A stretch of DNA of 64,000 bases from Neoarius graeffei (GCF_027579695.1 NC_083579.1:71781371-71845370), one strand, 5' to 3'; shown: positions 1-10,924, numbered from the stretch's first letter. The notes: generated by a model not told the origin, from the sequence alone. Translations and numbers: made by a program.

Positions 1-1161
1 GATAGTTTGCGATGTCAATTCAGCTTTTTGATGTCATGTGAAATCTCGCAATTTACACTGTATAGATGTGGTGTATGTCTTAATTCTAAGAAGAACCGGA
101 CATTGCTTTACATCCCAGTTATTAACAGTTTTAGATGAACAGGTCCCAAATGTGCTGTTGCGCGTTATTTCCTCATCCAGCCTATTTCATCTCGCTGTCA
201 CACCGTGCATTTCCACAGGCGTGCGCACATTGTGGTTATGAACACATAGGCCTAGAAGTCATATTTGATGTTAAATAATTGTTGTTAAATATATAACTTA
301 GAAGAGGTGTATGCGTATGCCAATATTCTAAGCAGAATCGAACACTTGCTTTAGCCTACATTTCATTTAACCATTTTTGAGTTGCCTAATGCGCCCTCAC
401 GCTTTATCTGCCGGTTGCTGAGTACCCAGCATTGCTGATTTGCCATTATTTTCAAGGCGTATGCGGCATGTAATGCACAAGCATTGGTTCAAATGCACGC
501 GAGATGGGTGCTTTCGTTATTTTAAGACTATGTGACTAAAAATGTGTTGTGTAATTCGTCTTAAATAACGCGAAACAATCAGCCATACTCGCTGCTTTGC
601 TATTTGGAGTGGCAGGCAGCTGAATTTCGCCCCCGACGTAAAAGTTCATTCCCACACCCGGGCCGAAGATGCCGATTTCTGAAGATGCATTCTTCAGTCC
701 TTTGGATGTGTTTTCAAATATTTTCACTAAGGAACTTTGGGACATGTTGGTGACACAGATAAATGTATATGCGGATTAGACACGCGGCCACACACCATCC
801 AATTTTAAGTGGAGCCCCGTCTCATACTAGATGAAATCGTTCGTCGGTCTCTGCATTACGTTTGTGGTCATTAAACTACCGCGTAATGGAAGTTTTATTA
901 ACCCTAAGGTAATGCAGAGAACGACGAACAACATACATTGTCACTACCTGAATTTAAACCAAATAAAAAGCATTGTGAAAGAACAGTTATTTGTTTTATC
1001 TTTTTTAATGTACTCAAATTCTTCCTCCATTTCAAAGTGGCCTGAATGTGAATTAAACTCCCGGAGTGAAAACAGGGCCCACTCCGGCCCTGCTCAAGCA
1101 CTTCAACTGGTTCAAATGAAAAACCAAACGGTGATGGGCAACGAGGACGCTGAATGATGAA
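1..1161. other. No recognisable gene
   Basis: I see only short open frames without a recognisable domain. The stretch around 560-900 is moderately GC-rich and lies directly upstream of the BED-finger exon, so it could have held that element's promoter. Nothing further can be supported. Confidence 0.4.
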
Positions 1162-2818
1162 CGGACGGATAAAAACATGATTCCCCGCGTAATTTCCTTT
1201 GGATTTAAAGAATACTCCAATACAGAGGGCAAACGCATTGCTACGTGCAGAACATGTGGAGCCACAATTTCGGACAGCCAGTCAACCACATCAAACTTCG
1301 CTCGTCACCTGAGGCTGCATAAGGAAAAGTAAGTAACAAAGCCAGGTAGCAAGAATCTGTACAGGCTAGTTGGTGGCTAGAAGTGGAATGTGTTAATGTA
1401 TTAATGCTGTCAAGGATTTGTTTTGCTTTGCTGAATATAAAATAGTGAAGTAGATTTTTTTTTTTTATTGGATTGCTTTTGTGTTCAGTCTAGTGTTAGA
1501 TTATGTGGGCTAGACTACCAGTTAACACACATTGGGAAGGCATAGCCAGAAGGTGGTGATTTGGTCAGAGCAGAGAACGTTTACAAGATTGTTATAAAGG
1601 CTCTGGTCAGAACGACACAGACTTATGATAAGAACCGGACAGCAAAGGATAAAACGTGAATCAAATAAACAGTTACCCAGACTGCAAACTAAGTATGTAA
1701 AACAGAAGTTCGCTCTTTGCAATGGGAAAGTCAGTGCTTGTCATGAAAGGTATTTAAACCACTGAGACGAGATGACTAGCAATGCAAGTTAAACCAGGCA
1801 TTTAACTGTTTGCTACGTACTGCACCAAGTCGTGGACGCTGTGCGATGTGTGTTATTAGTGCTGGGATTACACGTCATCAGAGACATTCAATTCTATTCT
1901 CTTCCTCTCTCTGGTGTCATGTAGGCAATGTGAATAATGGGCCATTTGGGCTATGTAAAATGTAAGCTCAGCTGACGTTTTATAGCGCAGTACATCCCGA
2001 CAGATTGGAGTGTAGCCTACTCCGACGCGAGGCATTATCCCACAGTCTTACCCAAACGACAGGGCACACAATGCCTCTACATAGCATGGCTTTACCAGTG
2101 CATTTATTAGTCTCTGGCGAGAAACCAAATTCGCCAAAAGCACGCAAATTGGATCTGGAGGATTCCGCTGAACATTCTGAAATTCACAACAACTGTTTAT
2201 TCTACTTTATTATACGGCTCTCTAGAATGTTGCCAGGGCTTCATTCTCACATTCTGGCCAGAGCCCTAGAGGACTCTGATTCTGGCTACATCGTCACAAC
2301 GTTCTGTGTTTACTGAGGCTACCGGTATTTTAGCGAGTGTTTAGTGAATGCATTGTGGTCTAGCTAAACTGCTTAAGGGAACATCCTGGCTGGCTTGTAT
2401 TAAACATTATACTGTGTATAAACAAATATGTTCAGATTAAATGAACTCAGACTTTGATATTGAAAATGATAAAAACATGGTAATGTCTACATGATTAAAA
2501 ACAGAAAACAAGTAGGCCTACTAATTTTACATTTTTTTTCCTTGTTTAGATTTGCAGAATATCTGAAGAACAAGATCATCCCAAGTGAGACAGAGCAGCC
2601 GTCCATTTCTGGATTCCTTACTGCAAAAGATACACAGTACAATGCTACCCACCCACCCACAACAAAAAGCCATCACAAATTCAGTACTAACAGATTTGGT
2701 CATTGGATGCAACATCCCTCTCTCAGTAGTGGAGAACAGATATTTCCGGAATTTTTTGTCAGTTAGTTGGTCTCTCTCACACACACAAACGTACTCAAGT
2801 CACGTTGTATTGTGTTAA
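1162..2818 (+). pseudogene. BED zinc-finger (hAT/ZBED-type) two-exon relic
   Basis: Exon 1 starts at the ATG near 1177 (MIPRVISFGFKEY...). It carries a BED-type finger with the pattern C-x2-C (CRTC) followed by H-x4-5-H (ARHLRLH), and ends at a GTAAGT donor at 1329. A plausible second exon begins at 2550 after a pyrimidine-rich TTTAG acceptor. The phases match, giving HKEK then FAEYLKNKIIPS. About 35 codons later, within a run of CCCA repeats, the hAT-like reading (AITNSVLTDLVIGCN, PLSVVENRYFR) moves to another frame, so the copy is frameshifted. The rest of a transposase is absent. It could be a hAT transposon N-terminus or a decayed ZBED-like host gene. The splice and frame data are seen; the family is inferred from the finger and the SVVE-type motif. 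Confidence 0.6.
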
Positions 2819-3294
2819 AGGCATGTCATGTTGTATGTTGGGACAGTGCCTAACTTCAGAAGGAAAACCATTCTTTGATTCTAAAAGTACACAGATCATC
2901 TGTTAGCTTGGACTTTGAGTTTCATGTCTTAAAATGCACATGAAAAGCATTTTTATGTGAAAAATGACATGAATGAAATGAAAAGAAAATGATTTTTGTT
3001 ACACAGTACCAGTACTAGTTTTGTTTAGAATTTTGTTTTAATTTCTCACTAATTTTCCAATAAAAAATTTAAGGAAATGGTCATACTTTCACTCATTCTC
3101 ACACCCTTAGCCTCAGATGTACACTGACTCACTCAAACTAAACTCACTGAAAATTTAGGATGCTTTACTAACGTTAACTAACTAATCATTGGCTCCTCTG
3201 AGATTCTTTGATTGTCTTGGGGCACAAGCTCTAAAACATTTTAAAATGGAAAAGAATGGGTGTACTGTAGTTACTTGTGCTGCCTCTATGAATC

Positions 3295-3350
3295 ATTGAC
3301 ATTACATTACATTTAGCAGACATTTTTATCCAAGGTGACTGGCAAAGGAG
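3295..3350 (-). repeat. SINE tail fragment
   Basis: The sequence CATTACATTTAGCAGAC followed by a TTTATCCAAG-type stretch matches the 3-prime end of the second SINE family seen complete at 49641-49833. Confidence 0.5.
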
Positions 3351-3435
3351 GACATACACTGCAGTGTGGAGAGGTAATACATTTGTGATCAAAAATGTGT
3401 TGATTGCCTGTAGAATAAATGGTGACTTGTTAGGG

Positions 3436-3590
3436 ACTTGGAAAAAAATGAGACTTGGACTTGGACTCGACTTGGCTTGGGTAGGACTTGGACTTGGACT
3501 TGACTTGGTCAAAAGTGCCTTGACTTGTGACTTGACTCGGACTTGAGTGGTAGGACTTGAGACTTACTTGTGACTTGCACATTAGTGACT
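3436..3590. repeat. GACTTG hexamer minisatellite
   Basis: About twenty degenerate copies of GACTTG, with GACTCG and GACTTGA variants. Arrays of this kind also occur inside fish hAT-type elements, but no element ends were identified here. Confidence 0.7.
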
Positions 3591-4007
3591 TTGTCCCACC
3601 TCTGCCAGATACCATACCATAGAAAAAGCTGTTCAGTCTATTGTATGCTCTAGTATTTGCTTGAGCTTGTTGTCATCATTTCCATACGAAACACCAGCTG
3701 GTAATATAAATCTTGATCAGATAAAAAGGCTTCTGAAAGGCTTTAAAAAACACAACTCTTCAAATTAAATCCAAATAATTGATGAAATAGTGCAATTAAT
3801 TCCTTGACAGTAGATTATTTCTAATATAATAGGAACCTCTCATATACGTTTTTCAGAAAGTCACAACCAAATCAGATAATTTAAAGAAAGGACAAGAGCT
3901 GCTGTTTTATACTTCAGAAGCTCTCTGGAGCATGCCACAGTCTGGTTATCTCTACTCACATGTTCAACTGTCTTAGTGAACAATCCACAGTTTGAAGCAG
4001 GGTTTGA

Positions 4008-4046
4008 GGTTTTAGTATGGTGGTTGTGTACGTGTGCAGCACTGTG
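4008..4046 (-). promoter_or_regulatory. 23-RSS of V1
   Basis: Read on the minus strand: heptamer CACAGTG (4040-4046), 23-bp spacer, nonamer ACTAAAACC (4008-4016). Confidence 0.9.
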
Positions 4047-4492
4047 CTGACTGGCTGCACAGTAATAAACAGCAGAGTCTGATTGGAGGATTTTAGAGAT
4101 GGTCAGACTTCCCTCAGTCATGCTCTTTCTGCTCAGTTTGAACCGATCGTTAAATCCATCCTCATAGTTTGGCTTACCAGTCTCACCGTAGATATAACCG
4201 ATTAGACTCATGTCAGTGATGCTTTTTTGCTGATACCATAACATATTATCTAAATTTGTGTCATCATGACTACACTCGATAATTACTTCTTTTGTTTCTT
4301 TGACTATCTGTGATGGGAACTCTTTAAAATGTACACAGTTTGCCTTCCCTGTGGAAAAAAGGAAATAGTTGTTAAACTTCAATAAGATTCCAAATCAAAG
4401 ACAAAAGTTAATATGATGGAAAAGTATGAAATGGTCCTACCAACAATCAAAATGAAAAACATACAGAGTTCCCAAGAACCATCCATCCTCAT
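4047..4492 (-). CDS. TCR V segment 1 (TRBV-like)
   Basis: Variable segment that would be joined by RAG to a (D)J segment to form the antigen-binding domain of a T-cell receptor chain. The leader exon is 4441-4492 (MRMDGSWELCMFFILIVG, donor GTAG), the intron 92 bp, and the V exon 4047-4348 follows a CCACAG acceptor. The V exon shows FR1 Cys (IECSHDD), FR2 Trp (MLWYQQ), RF-x-LSR in FR3 and the second Cys in SDSAVYYCAASQ, directly abutting the heptamer. No stop or frameshift was seen. V identity is clear. The beta assignment is inferred from the 23-RSS and the CAAS ending; gamma is the main alternative. Confidence 0.85.
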
Positions 4493-4946
4493 GAGGCACA
4501 GCTTCAGTGAACACATTGACATTTGACTTTATACAGTTACAGAGGGGTGGGATGTGTTCAGCTTCCACATATAAACCAGGAAGTCCCCTAAAAGCAGTAA
4601 AAGAAAATTTATTAAAATTGTAATTCTGTTCAAAAAATTATGCTGCTCTTGCAATTTCTTTGTAGTCTTAAGATTTCTAACAATGAACATTTGAAGCAGA
4701 CGACCTTAAGGTCTGATATCTATGTATAAAAAAAACCAACACTTTAGACCTACATTTTGGACAAGGATTAAAGTCAGATAATTAAAAAAAGGAGGAAAAA
4801 ATTATATACTCTTGTCTACAACATAACATCATTAGCTTCATTTGGATAAAAAGAATCATCATAATCGTATTCAGGTACCATATGCTGATAAACACCAGAT
4901 GGTAATAGAAAACCCACTCCAGAAAACACAATTCTGATGTGTGAGA

Positions 4947-4985
4947 TGTTTTAGTAAGGCTGTTGTGTAAGTGTCCAGCACTGTG
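4947..4985 (-). promoter_or_regulatory. 23-RSS of V2
   Basis: Heptamer CACAGTG (4979-4985), 23-bp spacer, nonamer ACTAAAACA (4947-4955). The signal is intact although the V coding region is broken. Confidence 0.88.
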
Positions 4986-5456
4986 CTGACTGGCTGCACA
5001 GTAATAAACAGCAGAATCTGACTGACGGAGATTAGAGATGGTCAGACTTCCCTCAGTCATGCTCTTTCTGCTCTGTTTGAACCGATATTTAAATTCATCC
5101 TCGTATTTTGGATCACTCAGTGCTGAACAGGTGTATCCGATCAGTGTCATAACTGTACAGCGGTTTTGCTGATACCAATACATGTAATCTAAGTTATTGT
5201 CATCATGGCTACAATTCACTGTAATGCTTTTTGTTTAATCGACCAGGATTGATGGAGTCTTTTGAAATGTTACACAGTTTGCATTCCCTGTTGAAGCAAA
5301 AAAGAAATAGTTGTCAAAAATTGAAAACAAAAACGAACTATCATTTCAATGTATTAGAGTCAGTGTGATCTATCATTCATTCATTCATTCATACAGTTCA
5401 TCAGTCCGACAGAAAAACAAAATGAAGGATACACAGAGTCCACAAGTACCATACAT
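4986..5456 (-). pseudogene. TCR V segment 2, nonsense-mutated
   Basis: Leader 5411-5456 (MYGTCGLCVSFILFFC) and V exon 4986-5287 (302 bp). The V exon retains NCSHDDNN, YWYQQ and SDSAVYYCAASQ. FR1 has a TAA stop at 5235-5237, where paralogue V3 reads KET in ILVKETEN, and the leader donor is GTCGGA instead of GTAGGA. It is otherwise close to V3 and V4, so the loss is recent. It still has its RSS and could recombine, but could not encode a chain unless the stop were removed. Confidence 0.82.
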
Positions 5457-5541
5457 CCTTCTGATGCACAGCCTGAGTGAGCTTGACTCATTTTAAAGCA
5501 TTTACACTTCCTTTACTTTGTTACAGGTGGGTGGGGACTGC

Positions 5542-5550
5542 TGATGTCAT
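5542..5550 (-). promoter_or_regulatory. CRE-like V promoter decamer (V2)
   Basis: Minus-strand ATGACATCA, about 90 bp upstream of the V2 leader ATG. It resembles the conserved AGTGACATCA decamer known from mammalian V-beta promoters. The match is seen; its function here is inferred. Confidence 0.5.
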
Positions 5551-5666
5551 GAGCTTCCGCATTTAAACCAAGAAGTCCTCCAAAAGAACAAAAATCCATG
5601 TTTTCAGACTTTAAAAAAATGATAGATTTACAGTTATAATTAAAAAAAAACAACAACCTGTGAACT

Positions 5667-6030
5667 CAGAGCATTTTTTAAGGATTTTCCACTAGGAGAC
5701 CAACTGGTCTGGGCAATACAATCACAGGCCCCAGAGTCCATGCGGCTGCACCGCTGCGGCATATTCTGTGATGCAAATTGCCGCATTACGAATCCTCGTT
5801 TCAGCCAGCATAATATCAACATAGTTAATGCAGTGCCAAGTTTTCCTTGTTAAATGTATACTTACATGGTACTTGGTTAATTAATTGCAACTGATTGAAC
5901 CAAATGATAAGACATAACTCGGTTTAAAATTTGGTCTCCCAGTGAAGCTGGTTTGGCATTGACTAGGAGACCAAATCTGGCCACTGGGAGACCATTTGGT
6001 CTCCCAGTAACTATGTTAAAAAATGCTCTG
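5667..6030. mobile_element. MITE-like element with short inverted ends
   Basis: The ends CAGAGCATTTTTTAA (5667-5681) and TTAAAAAATGCTCTG (6016-6030) are inverted copies. The interior carries several GGTCTCCCAGT palindromic pieces and no transposase. The paralogous V3 flank near 10498-10512 reads GTGAACTATTTACATG without the element, i.e. an empty site. ACT flanks both sides here (GTGAACT and TACTATTT), suggesting a 3-bp target duplication. Superfamily not assigned. Confidence 0.7.
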
Positions 6031-6128
6031 TACTATTTCCATGAGGCTGGAGGAGGCAGTTTATTTAAAAACAAGAATTTTTCACTGTTGAAATTATGAG
6101 AGAATCAAGCCCAGTATACTGAGAAACA

Positions 6129-6143
6129 TCTCCCCCTATTGAC
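6129..6143 (-). promoter_or_regulatory. AGGGGGAGA upstream element (V2 block)
   Basis: Minus-strand GTCAATAGGGGGAGA. It lies about 310 bp upstream of the V2 leader once the 364-bp MITE is subtracted. It is one of ten copies found upstream of V segments. Confidence 0.45.
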
Positions 6144-6483
6144 CCCAAATTTCATTGACACTTAAAGATGTGCAAGTGAACCTGAACAAAGTTTTAGTTT
6201 CAAAATCCATTTCTTAGAGAATAACTGATTAAGACTCAAATGACAAGGACTCCCTCAATAACTTGAGTAATTACTTTAATACAACAATTTGTAAAATGGT
6301 GTGAGGAGTATAAAGTACAGATGTTTGTGTTAAAACGTTGGGAGAAAAAGTAAAAAGTTGTCAGAACAATGAATACGAAAGTAACGTTCAGACACCTGAA
6401 ACCTCTAAGTACAGTAATGAAGTAATTGTACTTCGTTCCTTCCCACCTCAGTTCAAGGGCATGGTGGCAGTTAGCTGTAGGAC

Positions 6484-7015
6484 TGTCAGACCTTGCACAG
6501 TTCCTGGTGGTCAACACAAGGTGGAAACAGTCTTCTGGAACACTTTTAGCTGAGCTTCAATGAGTGGATTCACCTGATGGTCACATGACTCATTTGCTGG
6601 GGATTTAAACTGAGCTGAGACAGGCCTCCGTATTCACTTATGAGCTTTCTGTATGTTGTCAAGTGCTTGTGGTGGAGTCTACTCAGCCAAGTGGCCTTGT
6701 GGATTACTTTGGCTTGATTACTCTTTGTAAGTGGACTGACTTCTCTCTTTGTGGATATTTCTCTCATGGACTGTATTCTCTGAACCTTCTCTGTTTGTGG
6801 ATTAACCAAAAAGCCATGGACTTTTATGCTTATGGACGGAACTCTCTGTCTTAGCTTTTGGATTCTCTTGAGTGATTTTCTTCCCTGTGCTCTATGAACT
6901 TTTGTAAACACCGAATCTTAAGCCTTGCCTCTTGTGAACTGCCTACTTATTGGATTAAAAGACTGACTGACTTATCTGACCATTCTGTGTCTGTACTCAA
7001 AACCACATCCTGACA
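6484..7015. mobile_element. Solo LTR (fossil)
   Basis: A 532-bp unit starts TGTCAG and ends CTGACA, the TG...CA ends of an LTR. No internal region is present, so it looks like a solo LTR left by recombination. The paralogous V3 block (near 15652-15668) lacks it, so it arrived after that duplication. The flanking bases GGAC and GAAC may be a diverged target duplication. Family not assigned. Confidence 0.6.
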
Positions 7016-7072
7016 TGAACATTTTGTAATTAAGTATTTAAAAATTTTTGGGTACTCAATGTCTGGGGCATA

Positions 7073-8668
7073 CAACCCTGATTCCAAAAAAGTTGGGACA
7101 AAGTACAAATTGTAAATAAAAACGGAATGCAATAACTTGTACATCTCAAAAACTGATATTGTATTCACAATAGAACATAGACAACATCCCAAATGTCGAA
7201 AGTGAGACATTTTGAAGTTTCATGCCAAATATTGGCTCATTTGAAATTTCATGACAGCAACACATCTCAAAGTTGGGACAGGGGCAATAAGAGGCTGGAA
7301 AAGTTAAAGGTACAAAAAAGGGACAGCTGGAGGACCAAATTGCAACTCATTAGGTCAATTGGCACTAGGTCATTAACATGACTGGGTATAAAAAGAGCAT
7401 CTTTGAGTGGCAGCAGCTCTCAGAAGTAAAGATGGGAAGAGGATCACCAATCCCCCTAATTCTGCGCCGACAAATAGTGGAGCAATATCAGAAAGGAGTC
7501 CGACAGTGTAAAATTGCAAAGAGTTTGAACATATCATCTACAGTGCATAATACCATCAAAAGATTCAGGGAATCTGGAAGAATCTCTGTGCATAAGGGCC
7601 AAGGCCGGAAAACCATACTGGGTGCCCATGATCTTCGGGCCCTTAGACGGCACTGCATCACATACAGGCATGCTTCTGTATTGGAAATCACAAAATGGGC
7701 TCAGGAATATTTCCAGAGAACATTATCTGTGAACACAATTCACCGTGCCATCCGCCGTTGCCAGCTAAAACTCCATAGTTCAAAGAAGAAGCTGTATCTA
7801 AACATGATCCAAAAGCGCAGACGTCTTCTCTGGGCCAATGCTCATTTAAAATGAACTGTGGCAAAGTGGAAAACTGTTCTGTGGTCAGACGAATCAAAAT
7901 TTGAAGTTCTTTATGGAAATCAGGGACGCCGTGTCATTCGGACTAAAGAGGAGAAGGACGACCCAAGTTGTTATCAGCGCTCAGTTCAGAAGCCTGCATC
8001 TCTGATGGTATGGGGTTGCATTAGTGCATGTGGCATGGGCAGCTTACACATCTGGAAAGACACCATCAATGCTGAAAGGTATATCCAGGTTCTAGAGCAA
8101 CATATGCTCCCATCCAGACGACGTCTCTTTCAGGGAAGACCTTGCCTTTTCCAACATGACAATGCCAAACCACATACTGCATCGATTACAGCATCATAGC
8201 TGCATAGAAGAAGGGTCCGGGTACTGAACTGGCCAGCCTGCAGTCCAGATCTTTCACCCATAGAAAACATTTGGCGCATCATAAAATGGAAGATACGACA
8301 AAAAAGACCTAAGACAGTTGAGCAACTAGAATCCTACATTAGACAAGAATGGGTTAACATTCCTATCCCTAAACTTGAGCAACTTGTCTCCTCAGTCCCC
8401 AGACATTTACAGACTGTTGTAAAGAGAAAAGGGGATGCCTCACAGTGGTAAACATGGCCTTGTCCCAACTTTTTTGAGATGTGTTGTCATGAAATTTAAA
8501 ATCATCTAATTTTTCTCTTTAAATGATACATTTCCTCCGTTTAAACATTTGATATGTCATCTGTGTTCTATTCTGAATAAAATATACAATTTTGAAACTT
8601 CCACATCATTGCATTCCGTTTTTATTTACAATTTGTACTTTGTCCTAACTTTTTTGGAATCGGGGTTG
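7073..8668 (+). mobile_element. Tc1-like transposon, nearly complete, inactive
   Basis: The element is flanked by TA (7071-7072 and 8669-8670). Its inverted ends of about 60 bp start CAACCCTGATTCCAAAAAAG and CAACCCCGATTCCAAAAAAG. The paralogous V3 block (near 15698-15735) shows the empty TA site. It carries one transposase frame with two in-frame stops. Its ends are very alike, so it is fairly young. Confidence 0.88.
7432..8451 (+). pseudogene. Tc1-like DDE transposase with two in-frame stops
   Basis: The cut-and-paste transposase starts at MGRGSPIPLILRR. It has two N-terminal helix-turn-helix DNA-binding regions (residues about 10-110), then the DDE core: [16 protein letters not shown] and NWPACSPDLSPIEN, fitting a DD34E arrangement. 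The reading stays in one frame from about 7378 to the stop near 8449. It is interrupted only by TGA at 7852-7854 and TAG at 8197-8199. Total length (about 340 codons) matches the Tc1 family. With only two nonsense changes it is a recent casualty. Confidence 0.85.
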
Positions 8669-8702
8669 TACATCATTCCACGCTTTCATTTAATATACAT
8701 TA

Positions 8703-8822
8703 TCTAACCATCCATCCATTATCTGTAGCTGCTTATCCTGTCCAGGGTCGCAGGCAAGCTGGAGCCTATCCCAGCTGACTGGGCGAGAGGCGGGGTACAC
8801 CCTGGACAAGTTACCAGGTCTA
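8703..8822 (-). repeat. SINE family A, tail only
   Basis: Holds only the 3-prime portion (CCATCCATTATCTG, GGGTCGCAGGCAAGCTGG, GGCGGGGTACACCCTGGAC) of the family described at 10037-10423. It is 5-prime truncated. Confidence 0.8.
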
Positions 8823-8890
8823 TACATTATTCACTATGATACTATTTCAAGCATGGATACAACCCTTATGAAATGACACAACTTTAACAA

Positions 8891-8950
8891 ACCTACCTCT
8901 ACCATCACTAGGTCCAGAGTTCACAAGAAGCATCCAACCTTATGAGGCAT
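8891..8950 (-). pseudogene. Orphan V leader-exon relic
   Basis: CCTACC...CAGAGTTCACAAGAAGCATCC...CTTATGAGGCA aligns with the V1 and V5 leader exons, including the GGTAGG donor region, but the start codon context has decayed. The usual upstream string (TATAAAACAGGAAACACCC on the plus strand near 8993) follows at higher coordinates. No V exon lies downstream on the minus strand. It is the only trace of a lost V gene. Confidence 0.55.
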
Positions 8951-9429
8951 GACTTGGGGAGGGGTGGTGTTTGTGTTCAGCTTTGACATACGGTATAAAA
9001 CAGGAAACACCCTAAAAGCATAAAAAGTACAAGGTTTGAGGTCTCTAACTCATTAAAATTGTAATTTTTGTCTTATTGATGTGCCGTTCTTGCGATTTAT
9101 ATGTATTCTAAAGATTTCTAAGAATGAGCCTTTGAAGCAGAGGACCTTAAAGTCAGATATATATTAAATAAATAGTAAATATAACTACTAGTCTGTTTTA
9201 AACTGTTTCTAGTGTAATTGCTGTCCATCTCATGGAAAACTTATTTAAGAGATTTTGGGAGAAGAATAAAGAGAAAATTATACTGTTGTCTACAGCATAA
9301 CATCACTAGTTTAATTTGTATGAAAAGAATAATCATAATAGTGTTCAGATACCATATGCTTGTAAAACACCAGATGGTAATAGGGGAAAAAAAAAACCTC
9401 TCCAGATAACACACTTCTGATGTGTGAGA

Positions 9430-9468
9430 TGTTTTAGTAAGGCTGTTGTGTAAGTGTGCAGCACTGTG
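9430..9468 (-). promoter_or_regulatory. 23-RSS of V3
   Basis: Heptamer CACAGTG (9462-9468), 23-bp spacer, nonamer ACTAAAACA (9430-9438). Confidence 0.9.
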
Positions 9469-9915
9469 CTGACTGGCTGCACAGTAATAAACAGCAGAAT
9501 CTGACTGACTGAGAATAGAGATGGTCAAACTTCCTGTAAGTGTGTCCTCTCTGCTTATTTTGAACCGATCTTTAAATTCATCCTCGTACTTCGGATCACT
9601 TGTTGCTGAAAGGGTATATCCAATCAGTGCCATAACTGTACGGTGGTTTTGCTGATACCAATACATACGATCTAAATTATTGTCGTTATGCTTACAGCTG
9701 ATTGTAATGTTTTCTGTTTCTTTGACTAGGATTGATGGAGTCTTTTGAAATGTTACACAGTTTGCATTCCCTGTTGAAGCAAAAAAGAAACAGTTGTCAA
9801 AAATTGAAAATAAAAGCACACTATCATTTCAGTGGATTAGAACCAGTATGATCATTCATTCAGTCCTACCGAAACACAAAACGAAGAACACACAGAGTCC
9901 ACAAGTACCATACAT
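9469..9915 (-). CDS. TCR V segment 3 (TRBV-like)
   Basis: Leader 9870-9915 (MYGTCGLCVFFVLCFG, donor GTAGGA), intron 99 bp, V exon 9469-9770 (302 bp) after a TTCAACAG acceptor. It shows FR1 ISCKHNDNN, FR2 MYWYQQNH, a YEDEFKDRFKISR framework and SDSAVYYCAASQ ending at the heptamer. The frame is fully open. It has a TGACATCA decamer upstream. It is the intact sister of V2 and V4, and differs from V4 in CDR2 (TLSATSD versus TITALSD). Confidence 0.86.
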
Positions 9916-9997
9916 CCTTCTGATGCACAGCCTGAGTGAGTCTGGCTCATTTTAGAGCGTTTACACATTCTTTACTTTATATGTGGGTGGGGACTGC

Positions 9998-10006
9998 TGA
10001 TGTCAT
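9998..10006 (-). promoter_or_regulatory. CRE-like V promoter decamer (V3)
   Basis: Minus-strand ATGACATCA, about 83 bp upstream of the V3 leader ATG and in the same context as V2 (GGGTGGGGACTGC then the motif on the plus strand). Confidence 0.5.
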
Positions 10007-10036
10007 GAGCTTCCACATTTAAATCAGGAAGTCTTC

Positions 10037-10423
10037 ATCTCATCTCATCTCTCATCTCATTATCTCTAGCCGCTTTATCCTTCTACAGGGTCGCAGGCAA
10101 GCTGGAGCCTATCCCAGCTGACTACAGGCGAAAGGCGGGGTACACCCTGGACAAGTCGCCAGGTCATCACAGGGCTGACACATAGACACAGACAACCATT
10201 CACACTCACATTTACACCTACGGTCAATTTAGAGTCACCAGTTAACCTAACCTGCATGTCTTTGGACTTTGGGGGAAACCGGAGCACCCGGAGGAAACCC
10301 ACACGGACACGGAGAGAACATGCAAACTCCGCACAGAAAGGCCCTCGCCGGCCACGGGGCTCGAACCTGGACCTTCTTGCTGTGAGGCGACAGCGCTAAC
10401 CACTACACCACCGTGCCGCCCCT
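10037..10423 (-). repeat. SINE family A (tRNA-derived), full length
   Basis: Reference copy of a family with about 23 members here. On its own strand the head is GGCGGCACGGTGGTGTAGTGG, an A-box-like TGGTGTAGTGG, followed by a B-box-like GGTTCGAGCCCC. The body runs through CAGGTTAGGTTAACTGGTGA and CAGCTGGGATAGGCTCCAGC. The tail is GATAATGAGATGAGA. A target-site duplication AGGAAGTCTTC flanks it (10026-10036 and 10424-10434). It sits between V3 and its further upstream region. Confidence 0.92.
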
Positions 10424-10559
10424 AGGAAGTCTTCAAAAACAACAAAAATCCATGATTTAGGACTCTGAATAATTATAGATTTACAGTCATTAAGAAATTG
10501 TGAACTATTTACATGGGGCAGGTGAGGCAAGTTTATTTAAGAAAAAGAACAAGAACTTT

Positions 10560-10680
10560 TTTCACTGTTGAAATATGTGAGGGAGACTGACAGAGATTGA
10601 GAGAAATCTGAATAGATCAGACATAAAAGAGACCAGCTACAAATATGTACGAGTATGTGCAGATCATTTCATAAAGGGTA
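10560..10680 (+). pseudogene. THAP-like exon fragment
   Basis: One frame reads SDIKETSYKYVRVCADHFIKG and ends at a GTAAGT donor (near 10679). C-x2-HF with the preceding RVC is the typical middle of a THAP zinc finger. The N-terminal C-x-C part is not recognisable. It lies at the left edge of an insertion that splits the V3 copy of the AGGGGGAGA element. Confidence 0.4.
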
Positions 10681-10924
10681 AGTTTATATTTCTACCACTT
10701 ATGTGAACCATAGACAAAAAATATATATAAAGATGCAACATACTGTAAGTGATCTACATGTAAGCGCTACTCCAATTTATTTTGCAGCTACAAATGCAGA
10801 GCACAAAACCCCAGTAAAGTGTAGATAGTTGAGCTCAGTAAAATGTTGCCTTACTGTAGGAGATGTCAATAATTAGTTTTTTTTTTTTTTGGGGGGGGGG
10901 TGTTTTGTGTAACATTTGCCCGCA

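Noticed and set aside
3430-3615. Ser/Lys-rich or Gly/Leu-rich small proteins
   Set aside because: They translate the GACTTG minisatellite and show no other support.
10037-10423. Conserved small proteins such as those starting MGFLRVLRFPPQSKDMQV or MSLDCGGNRST that recur many times
   Set aside because: They are frames read through SINE family A on either strand; similarity is due to the repeat, not to coding selection.
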